Assembly: GCA_030533445.1 (NCBI GenBank)
Contig: CM060064.1
Coordinates: 24,554,626-24,618,625, forward strand
Length of the DNA stretch: 64,000 nucleotides
From: Cyprinodon diabolis
Lineage: Eukaryota > Chordata > Actinopteri > Cyprinodontiformes > Cyprinodontidae
Direction of reading: 5' to 3'
Position 1 is the first letter of the stretch. Every line of letters begins with the position of its first letter. Below the pieces are notes generated by a model. The model was not told the origin of the DNA, did no database searches, and saw nothing but the letters and a program-made list of their open reading frames with translations. A program made the translations under genes and the position numbers. Below are positions 47,623 through 59,173 of the stretch, piece after piece.

Positions 47623-47866
47623 TATTTTGCCCTTTTTTGGAAGAGGAGCAACGAGTTTCTTTTTTTTAAAGGTTGAAATAAATGTTAAGGAACTGTAAAG
47701 TTGTTGCCTATATACATTAGTTAAACAACACCTTTTCTAATGTAATGCTACCATGTGCAGCTGAACTGATAAACAATACGCTGCCGCCACTCTGTTAAAC
47801 TTTAGTCTAGAAAACAGACACATTCACAGGAGTGGATCATTTCTGGTTGTGTTCTGTCTTTATCAT

Positions 47867-49082
47867 TTAGTCTTCCTGCTTCAGCATTATGGTGGGCTGC
47901 AGAGTAACAAAAAGGAAACATTAATGATTGCAAAGGTTCTTCTGTATGTTTATCAGAGGTTGAAATAAAGAAAATAACAAACCAAGGTGTTGTAATGTTC
48001 TCTGCATACAGCTTTACTCAACCAGTAGATCAAGAAGATCGCCATCGCACATTGAAAGAACAGCAGAGTCATGATCAGGCCAATGATACCATGATGAAAC
48101 TGCCGCTAACATAAAAAAAAAAAACAGATACTTAGAATCTTGCAAAGCAAAACGCAACTGAAGACAAGATGGGGATTTTGTGTTTCACCTGATTCGGACC
48201 ATGGGAAGAAATATTAAGCCAGAACACACAGAGAGCAAAAGCCACCAGTGACCAGAAGAAGCTGATGATGTTCAGAGAGAAGGACAGCTTGGTCTGTAAA
48301 TAGGAGAAAGATTAGTTAATGTGTAGATATATCTAATATATGATTCAAGATCAGCTGAAAAGCTTCAGCTTATTAGAATAAGTCAGATTAACACACCATT
48401 TAGAGATGTTGATAGCAGTAGGGTCAAAAAATTATTTTAAAACCACCTGAAGCTAGGCTGGTAATAAGTCTTTGCAGTCTATATTGTTTTTATTTATGTA
48501 TTTGTATATCTTAAATTTTCAGACTTACCACATGCATGTTTGGACATTTCCCAGCAGCAAATGACAGCATTCCAGAGATCAAAAACTAACAAAATAATAC
48601 AGTAAATTAATCGGATGAAACTATAACCATGTAAGATAAAAAAAAGCAACATTTGTGACCCTCTTAAAGATTCTTACAAGAACACTTGAAACACTGAAGG
48701 CAATTAAGGTTGACTCTTTGGAAATCAATCCAAGAGTGAAGAGAAACACACCATCAATGGCTTGTGCTGCCTAATTTAAAAAAAAGGAAATATATATAAA
48801 AGAGAATACAGTATCATCAGTAAATTTATGGGATTAAAGTGCTTGCCTTCAATTGAATCTACAGCGTAAGGCTGTGAAACTCACCCCCAGCGGCCTCGGC
48901 TTTCCTCTAACAGCAAACACCTTGAAGTTATCCCTGAACACGCAGTGGAAGTTCTCTGGCATCAGTTGACCCTCCTGAATTTTCCTCAGGCTGGCGATGG
49001 GGATGGTGATGATCATCGATTCATCACAAACAAATGTCTTCCTCATTCTCCTGTAAAGCCTTAAGTTATGAATGCAGCTCAT
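47867..49082 (-). CDS. MS4A/CD20-like four-transmembrane protein, copy 2
   Basis: Six coding exons: 49082-48885, 48770-48678, 48585-48529, 48293-48189, 48105-47983, 47896-47867. All are phase 0 and GT-AG, giving 201 aa. Exon 1 differs from copy 1 at only two of 66 residues (K8R and M48V), and the last exon is identical in protein. The transmembrane spans are close to copy 1, with changes such as AIDGVFLFTLG in TM1. The second extracellular loop and its borders are strongly changed: copy 2 reads CVFWLNISSHGPNQRQFHH, with one codon fewer, the loop cysteines of copy 1 replaced and a new N-glycosylation sequon NIS. Splice sites are intact, so both copies look expressible. The 5' end faces the plus-strand relative 1.9 kb away. 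Confidence 0.85.
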
Positions 49083-49479
49083 ATCTGATGGCGATCAGTT
49101 CTAAATGTTTTCCTGGACGTCATCTTTACCTTTCTGTCATTTGTTCGCTCGATTCAGGCGTGAAATCTGCAGCTTTGTCTCATTAGTCCGACGAGGAAAT
49201 GACCTTGAATGCCAATTCTCTTCTCTTGTTGACTCTCCACCTCTCTACCTTCATACTACACCCCCACCAGCTCTCATAACCTGAATCTGTTTGCATGCAA
49301 ACAGATTCAGCAGACAAATATTTAAATTTTTAAGTTACGTAAAATAACTATGTTATTCAGAAGAATGCATTCATTTAATAAGGAAAACATAGAAAGATTA
49401 TAGAAAAAGCACCGTTTGACCAAATTGAGCACCTTTGTAGATGAGTGTCAGGGTGAGGAAGTTAGCGGGCGATGACCTC

Positions 49480-49567
49480 ATGTGTGAGGGTTTTAGGAAG
49501 TAGAAATCATTACTATCGAGTGAGGCCCTAGTTTGAGACAGGGAGCGAAATAAATACTCCTCAACCG
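49480..49567 (+). promoter_or_regulatory. Candidate shared promoter / non-coding first exon between the head-to-head MS4A-like genes
   Basis: Near-identical to 43,505-43,591. The plus strand has a consensus donor (ACCG, then GTAAGAAT at 49,568). The nearest good plus-strand acceptor is AACTGCAG ending at 50,933, just before the first coding exon of the plus-strand gene. A spliced 5' UTR is an inference. Confidence 0.3.
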
Positions 49568-50173
49568 GTAAGAATGTTGTATTTTCTAGATTTTTATTAA
49601 ATTCAAAAGCAAAGTGGTTTTGTTAATAATTCAAGCAAAATGTGTTTATGAGCTTAGATACTTATTGGTATTTTGTTCTGCTTATTAAATTATAGATCAA
49701 TGATGCAAATGTAATTTGTTTCATCAAATATCATATTATCCACAGTTCTTTATGTCTGGTTACGAGCTGTTTGCTTTGCAGTGTGTCACATTTCTTGTTG
49801 TTGTGTTAGCATACCAATTTTAAACCTATATGTATATCTCCCTATTATGAATACAATGATCGGCTGTTTATGACTGTGTAAAGCCATTTCTTTTATGGCA
49901 GCAGTCGATGCTGTATAAGATGCAATATGCATGAAGTGTTATTTAATATTTCTTGTGCATTATGTCAGATAATAATTAGTTTTTTTTCATAATCATATAT
50001 AGTTTAAGACCACATAATGCAGCTAAGGTTCAGTAAATCCTTGAAAAATGTATCTGAACAAATTAATTTAAAAAGGAACAGTAGATTCATCAGACAGAGT
50101 AACAAATTCAATGCGTTTACTTTTGCTAATTTAGAATATGGATATGTTACACCCCAAACCAAACAAAAATTAT

Positions 50174-50452
50174 TTATACAGAAATAAAACTATTGAAAAA
50201 TTCTTCATGAACTACACAGTATACCTTCAGTCCTTGCTCTGGGTTTTTATTTTTGGGTGAATCAATGGAACAGTCAGGATGCTTTGGTGATAAACCTATG
50301 ATTCTGTTGAGGTGTAACTGAAGCCCAGATGGCTTTAACAGCGGCCTCCAGTGCATCTGGTATCTGGTACTTATGGCGGTATTGCTAATAAATAAAATGT
50401 GCATATCTATTAGGCAGGAAAAGAGAAAACAAGCCAAAATCTGTTGAGACAT
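50174..50452 (-). CDS. Possible small secreted-type protein, 92 aa, doubtful
   Basis: The frame begins MSQQILACFLFSC, giving a hydrophobic start that could serve as a signal peptide. It continues with a mixed-charge part including LQLHLNRIIGLSPKHPDC. I recognise no family. A GTATAC donor-like site follows GGACTGAAG near its end. It sits between two head-to-head genes, so it could be chance or part of an upstream exon. Confidence 0.15.
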   Translation of the reverse strand: MSQQILACFLFSCLIDMHILFISNTAISTRYQMHWRPLLKPSGLQLHLNRIIGLSPKHPDCSIDSPKNKNPEQGLKVYCVVHEEFFNSFISV

Positions 50453-50987
50453 AGCTCCTCCAGATCATCGCTGACTGTGGAAAATTCACACTAGACTCCA
50501 AGCTTAATGAATTCTTTATAGCTTTTTAAGTCACTCCAGATCAATTTTCTAAATGAATACTATATATTTATTTGATGTCTGTTTGCCGCAAATTTTCTGT
50601 GCAACGTTTTTCCTCTCTACTTAATTCTATAATAGCAGTTTTTGGATAAAGTCTTCTGTTAGCGAGCCTCTTTGGCAGAAACCTTTCTCTTAATGTATTT
50701 GTGAAGGGCGTTTTTTGTTATAAAATTACATTTTCAATTACCAGCCTTAGCATCACATTTTTCTTTATAAGATAACTTTAATGTTTTATTTAATATTCAT
50801 ATTTCCTGACAATTAGTTCTCACTATTTGGACACTAAAAACATCAACATTTAGGCTGTCCTGCACATCTATAATAATGTTAACTACTTTATTTAAAGATG
50901 TTTAATTAATTGAGTTTTCACTTTAACTGCAGCTTTCAGGCCAAAGCCTCAAAGTTGGATTTGTCACGTTTTGATAACGTTGCTGAA

Positions 50988-53900
50988 ATGAAACAAAAGC
51001 ATTGCAATACAGATAATCCTAAAATGATCCCTCCAGGTAAAAGAAGCAACATGGCCTCTGCTGATGTAGACCTGGACATCCATGAGGAAGACATACCACT
51101 GCAACCAGGAAGGAGACAGGCTCCTGCACCGCCTAGTCTGATACGATATTACCAGGCTTCAGAGATGCTCCCAGAAAAAAAAGGGGAACTGCACAACTTG
51201 CTGCAGAAACAACCAGCTGTGTTGGGGGTAAGACTGTGGAAAAATGATTATGATAACTAAAACACATACAGTGATTTTACATACCGTGGGAGATATTGAC
51301 GTTTAAATATTAGCTCTTTTTAAATCATAAAAAACACATACAGGGAACATGTCTCATTTTGACATTTTTAATTACACCAAAATTACATACATTTTTCGAC
51401 TTAAGACTGAGCAAAAACTGCCTTTTTTTACTCACTCTTAAAGTGATGCTGATCGGAAGCTCCCGCAACCGAGAAATGTAGAATTTTATGCAGCTAAAAT
51501 GCATTATTAAGATAGCCACTAAGATTAATCATTCACCACTGTGATCTGTGAACATGTAGGTATTCTGTGTATAAAATAAGCGGTTTTCTGTGCTCCTGAT
51601 GAACGTCTTTATGTGTATCTATCCAGCACCGCACCTGGATGGAAGGTGTTGGATGCAGTTCAATGGCATTAAGCAGAAAATGAGGGATGCTGTTGAAATG
51701 AAGCCACAGTGCAGCAACCAATAATATCATGTCAAGTCAATTAGGTGATCATTTTGAATACAAGAATATTTCTAAAATATTAACCTTAGAAAACATACAT
51801 AACTCTTTAGTCAAGACAGAGCGGCCAACCGGTATTCTCAACCTCACAAACTATCATTTAGGCTTAAGATTTATCAGTTGAATAATATTCTTCAATACAT
51901 GAAATTAAACATTAGGATTTTTAAACAAATAAACAATATTTAAAAAAAAAATTGTGGAAAACACACAGATGAAACCTTTATTATTAAGATACTACAGAGG
52001 AGAAAACATTCTTTATGACTGCAGATGACAGCTATGAAAAAGAAATAACAGAGTTATAAATACTGAAAACAAAATTTTTTATTCCTTTAGCAGCTGAAAT
52101 TATTATATTTTTAAAGGTTTTAATCAAAATGATAATTTTTTTAAAGGTGACGTTGTCGGTCCAAATCCTGACTCTGGCTTTTATTGTTGTTGTGTCCTTG
52201 GGCAAGACACTTCAACTACAAAAGTGAACATTTTACTCACAAACTCAAATTGATTTGCATTTGTGTGATTTTTTTTTGTACAGCTAATTATTCAGATGTA
52301 AAAGATAACAAATTTTTACTGTATACCATTTCACCTCATAGTTTAGAGGTGTACATATCCAAAATACAAGTGTTGATATAATGAACTACTTTTACCTTCA
52401 TAGCATTGCCTATTGATGGTGGTGAATGCGTACGGCAGCCTCGCTTCTGTCAGCTGTGGCTATAACGTAACTTGCCACTATCATTCTGTGCATGAATGAA
52501 TGTGGTCTAAAACGCTTTGGTCAATTCTCCTAATTTGAAAAAGCACTATATATGTACAGGTCGGTTACCATTTTCTATTACTGTTAGAATTTACTTGATG
52601 TTATTTGCCCCCCCCCCAAAAAAAAAAACTTGTTGGCAAGTGTTACATAATTGGCTGCTATACGGGTTTAGATAGACCAAACAACAACAGCAAATAAACT
52701 AATGTTATGAAAACTATTAAAGGTGCAAAAATAAAAAAGAAAGAGGAACATAAAGCCCAATTTACTTCAGCTGACATACAGAGCATCTTAGAAAATGTAT
52801 GAATTTCTAGGTAATAAAGAGGAACCTGAAAGAGCAAGACAGAAATAATGCCAAAGAGCAGACAGACTGACCTCAGAACAGTGAAGAGACCATAAATGCT
52901 AATCAAAGCACAATGTTCTAGATGTGTGTGAAACACGGGCGTGGGTCAGTGGTTTTGGGGGATTTTCAAGGTACAAAAAGCAAAGGGATATTAATGCAAC
53001 TGCTTATTAGAGAATAAAATATGGAAAAAAAAGCGTGAAATATATCCTCCTCTCATTAGCAGCCACTGAAGCCTCTGTTTTTATGTTGATCTTCTAACCT
53101 CTGTATCATAGAGCAAGTTTGGCAAGATTTAGGACGTGCAGTGGCAGTACATGGCAGACCAACAGCTCACAGGAACTTGAGGCTTTTTTCATGATGCATG
53201 GTGCACTTTAACAACAAGCAGAAAATACTTTAGATGTTAAAGCAGGACTCACCAAGAACTAGGTTAGGAAAACTTTTGAACATGTTCAGTTGTTTCACAA
53301 CCATAGATGATGGAGAAAAAAGCATAATTAATTTTTCCAAAAAGAGACCAGAAATCCTAGAAATGCTGCTATACAGTAAACATATAAACTCAACAGTAAA
53401 AATTATGAAACAACTTTTTTTTTATTGAGATCATCGTTCACTTAAGTATCACAAACACCCACACCCGCTGATGGGAGAGATTGCTCTGCCGAGAGCAGTT
53501 GAAGGTTTAAATGTCCTACATTCAGGTTTTTGTTTCTAGGACAACTGCATCTCATCTGATTTTAACATGAAGGCAGGAGAGGCCTTACGTCTGTACTGTA
53601 AAACTGCAGACAGATTGTATTCACTCTGAAGAAAAAGCACCAAGAATTAAGAAACATTTGATCCGACATACAGCAGAGAGGTCAAGATGGAGGCTGAGAT
53701 AAAACAGATAGACATGCAGAGCGCAGTGGTGTTTTTTTGTGCTCTTCGGGGCAGTGTTAAGAGGAAGTACTGAAGTGCGTTTCTTTGTGCCTTAAGTATG
53801 TGTAAAAACTGAAGTTTCACACTTTATAGAGAAGCACTCTAAAAGTAAGCTACAGTCACACCTTTTTTGTCTTGAAAAGATCCGGTGTATTTAACAGATT

Positions 53901-55796
53901 CTGGTTTGTTGTTTAGGGTGCACTGTTCTTGTCGTACTTCTTCTTTCTTTTCTTATCTTGCATGTATATGTATCACCAGGGAGCCTTTTCACAGTAAAAA
54001 AAAAACTAACCCTAAATAGCATGCAAAAAAAGAAAAATCTCATCTAATCCTGTATCTTTAGTGAGATATATCGCCAAACTAATAATGCGACCTGAATCGA
54101 TAAATTCATTCTCCTCAAATTGATGATTTTATAATGTCCATAAAAAAAAATTGCAGTCACAATAACACTGAAATATAGAAAAATAAGTACGCCAAGTGAA
54201 TCAGAATGAAGATCTGTTAAAAGCCTTGAAATAAACAGCAATATGATCTAACACTGAGAGCTTACTTACTTTATTCTCCAGGAGTGAAAACAAATCCACT
54301 GTTAGAAAATGTTTTTTATAAAGTCAGTGGTCCAAAATTCAGTAGCAATCTAAATGATCCCCGCACAAACAAATGCAACAGAAACATGTATAAATCTATA
54401 CTCTGTTTAATAAACTGATACAACCTTTTGCACAGTTAAAAATCTGCTTTATCCGAGCACGCCGCTGACTAAGATCTAGCAGAATCCATGCTTGTAACTG
54501 TATCATTTTTTTTACACTCTGTTAGAGGACATTTGTGAAAAAAACAGCATTGTGAATAACACACCAGCATAGTCAAAGATAAGGCTGTGAAGCAGGGTTT
54601 GGTTAAAAAACTAAATAAATTTGAAGTTTCATTAGCTCTGTTAAATCCATCAACAAAGAGAGCTATTGCTGAAGGGATATTGCTAGACATCTTGTATAAA
54701 GTTGCCAAAGTGCATCAAGGGGACGAGTGAAACACTTGATATAAGGTGCTCTGGTCAAAAGAGACAGCTTCACACCGATACATAATGGAAGCAACATCAT
54801 TATGATGGGATACTGTTGATAAGCCTGAGTCTATGGTAGGTCCTACCTAAAGACAAAGCAATCCACTAAAATTATATTTTATGATTTTAGATTGTATGAT
54901 GAAGAAATCAAGATGAACCACTGATATATGATATATGATACCCCAATGTATAAATACATTTGAGGAATAGATTGGTAGGTTTTTACTTAAATATTTTTGC
55001 CTTAAACATTGAGAATTCTCATACTGTAGTAACTTCGCATTCAGTGTTACTAACAATGTCACACATTGAACTACATTTCCCAGCTTATTATGCTATCTAA
55101 TACATTTTCTTTGCTCTCCCCTTTGTCTTCTCAGTCTCTGCAACTAATGAGCGGCATCCTCAGTGTTGCCATGGGGATTCTCTGTGCTGCAACACACGAT
55201 ATACATGATACCTATTTCATACTGTTTAGAGTCCCACTGCTGACTGGAATCCTTGTAAGTGTTTGCTTTCAACCAAAAATAAAGCATAAATAATAATAAT
55301 ACAATACAAGGGTGTCTAACTTGCCTTCTCCTTCACTGCAGTTTGTAATAGTGGGGCTTATTTCCAACTTGCTGTTCAAATACCCGCTGTTACTGAATGT
55401 GAGTCAAACTGATCAGTTTTACAGCTCGAGAAAAATGAAATAAAAAAGCAACCAATCCATCAAAAATGCTTTTATCCCTGTATTGTAGGTCTCATTTGCC
55501 GTTAACCTGGGCTGCATTGTTGTAGCCTTATTCGGAGCAATTCTAACAAGCGTCGACCTGGCTCAGTGGAAACTAGGAGACGATCCGTTTTTTAAAGTAA
55601 GAATAACCCAAAACAGATTGTAAGGCATAAATTATTAGAATCTAACCTAAATATCTCAAATGCATGAATATTGTTTGTTAATCAATGTTTTTGTTTATTG
55701 CAGATTGAAGTGCTGGGGCTGTGCGTGTTGGGACTCGAAGTACTACTCTCTGTAGTCCTTTGCTACTGGCTCTTCAAAGAAAAAAAAGGAAAATGA
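50988..55796 (+). CDS. MS4A/CD20-like four-transmembrane protein, diverged plus-strand member
   Basis: Coding exons: 50988-51227 (start uncertain), 55135-55254, 55342-55398, 55489-55596, 55704-55796. All junctions are phase 0 and GT-AG. The first exon could begin at ATG 50988 (205 aa) or at 51051 (184 aa); the latter has the better context (AAC-ATG-G). The N-terminus is acidic and proline-rich (DLDIHEEDIPLQPGRRQAP). Four hydrophobic spans follow: LMSGILSVAMGILCA, VPLLTGILFVIVGLISNLLF, FAVNLGCIVVALFGAILTS, LGLCVLGLEVLLSVVLCYWL. The tail is FKEKKGK. The 57-nt third and 108-nt fourth exons have exactly the sizes seen in copy 1, which supports common descent. MS4A versus TMEM176 membership is not settled. 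Intron 1 is 3.9 kb. Confidence 0.8.
52147..52566 (+). mobile_element. tRNA-derived SINE split by about 185 bp of other sequence
   Basis: The head (GGTCCAAATCCTGACTCTGG, then GTCCTTGGGCAAGACACTTC; 52,147-52,216) carries a B-box-like motif. The usual continuation, ATGGTGGTGAATGCG...GGCAGCCTCGCTTCTGTCAG...AAAGCACTATATATGTACAGG, appears only from about 52,403. The sequence between does not belong to the repeat. The element lies in intron 1 of the plus-strand MS4A-like gene. Confidence 0.6.
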
Positions 55797-55802
55797 ATAA
55801 AA
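55797..55802 (+). terminator. Candidate polyadenylation signal of the plus-strand MS4A-like gene
   Basis: AATAAA directly behind the TGA stop, so early that a second AATAAA at 56,512-56,517 is an equally good candidate. Confidence 0.3.
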
Positions 55803-56299
55803 GGATAAAATATGTTTAAGTTAATTGTGTACAGAGAAGCTAATTGTGCATAGAAAAAAGGGGAACAGAAGGCTTTAGAGCGGCCAGTGACAACTTATAT
55901 GCTTTCATGTGTGGCTTTGTGTCTGTTGCCTTTGCTGAAGGAAGAAGCCCCTGCAGCTCAGCCCAGGTTGTGGTCTGCGTCTGATGTTTTGACTTGGATT
56001 GCAAAATGCAAGAACTGTGGTAACAAATGTCAGCTCCCCTCATATGAAGGCAAAAACCACACCTCATGGTCCTCGAACTATATGCACCTCTTTTGGTAAC
56101 GGCAGTAGTGGGTCTCCCTATGCAGTTCTTTGTCTCTTCACGCAGAGGGCTCTGTGTGTGTGGTTTTGAGTTCACACTATTATCAGTGGAAATATCTGCC
56201 ACTTGGTCTCAGGCGTAGAGTCACAACACTCTTAAACCTCCATTAGCCAAAAACGTTTACAGCAATTTTCAATGTATTAGACAAAGAAATGCAAAAACA

Positions 56300-56609
56300 G
56301 CTTGAATCTTTTTATTAATCTGTACAAACATGTAAACTGAAAATCACAAGAATACAACCATGCAGCATTGTCCGAAAGGGTCCGCTACCTTATATGTAAA
56401 ATACATCTACAATATAAACACATACTATCTTGTTATATCAAATGTACAGACCTCTGAAGTACCATGACGAAGACATTTATTCAAATATCATGTGTTAGTG
56501 GGTTTTTGTTTAATAAAGTCTTAGTGCTCCAAAATCGACTCTTCCTTCTTTCCATTTGTTTTTTCTTCCTCTTGTGTGAAATACGCTCCGTGACTTGAAA
56601 ACTTCACAG
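56300..56609 (-). other. Probable last exon and 3' UTR of the plekhg4-type gene
   Basis: On the minus strand a pyrimidine tract and TTTGCAG acceptor precede 56609, and AATAAA lies at 56316-56311. Joined in phase 0 to the preceding exon (ends 61456), it gives one leucine and then TGA (56606-56604). A different phase is open for 28 codons to TAA at 56523-56521 (VKFSSHGAYFTQEEEK..., ending EESILEH). That reading would need an unseen exon or donor. Confidence 0.45.
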
Positions 56610-59106
56610 CTGCAAAAAAAAAGAGAGAGAAGCACTTATGAAAAGACAGTTTATGTGAACATACATATATTGCAGCATTTAAAGTTCTACTTTATGAACA
56701 TGCAGCGCTGGGCACGCCAAACAAGGCAACTGGCAAACTAAAGCAGTTTTTAAGATGTGAAACCTTATGTCACAAAAACTTATTTGGGTATGTGTCACAA
56801 GGATGAAAAACTAAATAAAACTTCATTTATATTTTGCATAACTTAGAAGTTACATAATAATGATCACAAAAAAAATGTATTTTTGGTCATTTCATTTTCT
56901 CTGTTGTTTATACATTTATACACTATTAAAAAAACAAATCATGTCCTCATTCTTTTTAGTTTATTGTTCCTGCTAATAAAATGGCAGCATGCTAAAGAAA
57001 AAAATCTGGAATAAATGAATTATAAATTCAGGAACCCTATTTATAGTTTTTTTTTTTTTAACAAAAAAAAAAACATTTTCAAAAACTGTAAAGAAAATAT
57101 TGAATTATTAAGGACATCAAGGGTAATAAGAAAATTAAAAAAGCAAAATAAGAACATTTTTAGATACCAAGAAATAAATGAACCTAAATAAATTAAATAA
57201 TAAAAAAAAAAAAAATAGAATTACAATAGGCCTTTGCAGCGCTTTCACTGCTCGGGCCTAATAATGCTATCACAATTTATTAAATGATAACATATTTATT
57301 AATATATAATAATATCAATTAATAGTTCTCAGTGCGAACTTTCTTACAATGTTGTATATTCATATTGTGCGTAGTTTACAACTAAAAGGATTTATGGTTT
57401 AACAGAAAATGAGTTGTGGTAGACAGAATAAGGTTGCACCTCAGGGCCATAAATAAAGGTTGTACCACAGCATGCATATGTTTAAACATGCTAAGCTGTT
57501 TCCACTGATGTCAGTTTCACAGAATAAAAAAAGCAGCCAAAGGACAGAAGATCACGGGATTGCACACCCGATCAGGGCAAGAGCCTGCTGAACCCATCAG
57601 AACAAGACGCCATGCAACATGAACACAGGCAACCAAAATGTTATTACTCAGATTAGTGCGACAGCCGAGTGTTTTTATACAATTGTTAATGGAACTGGAA
57701 GGAGACTAACAGAGGCGTCCACTGGTGTGACTGAGCTTACTTACAGAGTTTAACCCAAGCAGTCAGACCACTGTGGAGAGGCTGACCGCTATGTGAGCGG
57801 CTTTTTTCTGCCGAAAGCAAAACAACAACCAATATATAAAAAAGTATAAAAACCTAAAGTTTTAAATACCCTCATATTTTCTCAGATGGAAAATCAACTC
57901 CAACAACAGAGCTAGTGAACAGACAGAAAGATAATTAAAAAGAATTGTCAGAAAAGACTTTTTAAAATATAAATTAAACTTGTTTTTCTTTCCCTTTTTC
58001 TTCTAAATTACAGGAAGGTTACGAAATACAGAGACGGTTATGGTGAAAAGCTTACATCAAACAACTGATATGGAAAGTGTACAAATATTCAACAGGGTTG
58101 AGGTTGAATTTCTCAACCCTGAACTTCCTAGAGGAATATTCTTAGCTTGCACTGTCATTGCTTAAGTTTTGTAAACTTGTTCTCTTTATCAAATTATGTC
58201 CATATTTCAAACATTGAAATGTTCCCTCTTTACATGGGAGAGGATCTGTACTTCTGGGCCACAGTTACAGGATCTCCATGTAACACTTCATTATGTAAAA
58301 ACAATCACATTTTAGAATAAATGATTAAGTGTTGTTATCAATAATTATAAAATGCAAGAGATTATTTCAAACAAAAATAAAATCAAACAATTTTTTAGTC
58401 ATCTAACCATCTTACCTTGGAAAATAAGTTTAATATTCAGGTTTTTTGTTATTTAATCTTTGTTTATCACAACAGGCTTCAATCGAAGACAGCAAGATGT
58501 TTCTTCAACTTTTTCAAGTTGTTTCAATTCCTGTTGTTTTACATCGCCACAGACTGTAAGAGTTTTTACCTCCACCTCAGAACAACAGCTTCATATTCGA
58601 CTGAAACTTGCAGATGACCACAGAGACAGAGGACAGACCAGTGGTAGACCTAGCCAATTTGGGGGCCCCATACCAACTTTAGACAGGGGACCCTGCTCTA
58701 AACCCAATAAGCCCTGAGTGTGAACCTGCAATACTGTGAACCAGAGAGCAGCTCAAATGCAGCTTTTACTGTCGTCCCTCTCCTGGCCTCCACTGCTGAA
58801 AAATTAGAAGCTGTTAGTTCAGCGCTTAACAACAATATACATGTTGTTCAGGAGAGATCTGTAATTCAATGCACCTGCACCCCAGTGCTTAATACAAAAT
58901 GGTTGACGTCTCTAAATCAGCAACACTGCTGCAATGTATAGTTATGACTTTTAGATCCTTAAAGGACGGAATCATAAAGGTGCAATATCCCTCCATCTCC
59001 CTCTTTAAACCTCCCTCTTTGTTATCAGGAAAATTTAGATTTTGTTTCATTAATAAACACTTCGCTGTAAATTTACCTTTCTTAAACAGAAAGTTGTACA
59101 AACATT

Positions 59107-59173
<67 letters not shown>

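Larger units (their letters stand above)
43810..49575. repeat. Segmental duplication block B (MS4A-like copy 2 with flanks)
   Basis: Collinear with block A but longer, mainly because it contains the 1,248-bp Tc1 element. A stretch at about 45,470-45,720 (words GGTAGTTGGTTCCACAGCAG and TTTAGGACTTTACATGTGAGAAAG) comes from a common fish repeat and has no match in block A. Confidence 0.85.

Noticed and set aside
52658..52936. Hydrophobic 92-codon frame, minus strand
   Set aside because: Sits in an intron of the plus-strand MS4A-like gene. Hydrophobicity follows from A-rich plus-strand sequence, and no receptor motif is visible.
55840..56202. 120-codon open frame, minus strand
   Set aside because: Falls in the shared 3' region of two convergent genes and has no similarity to any known protein.
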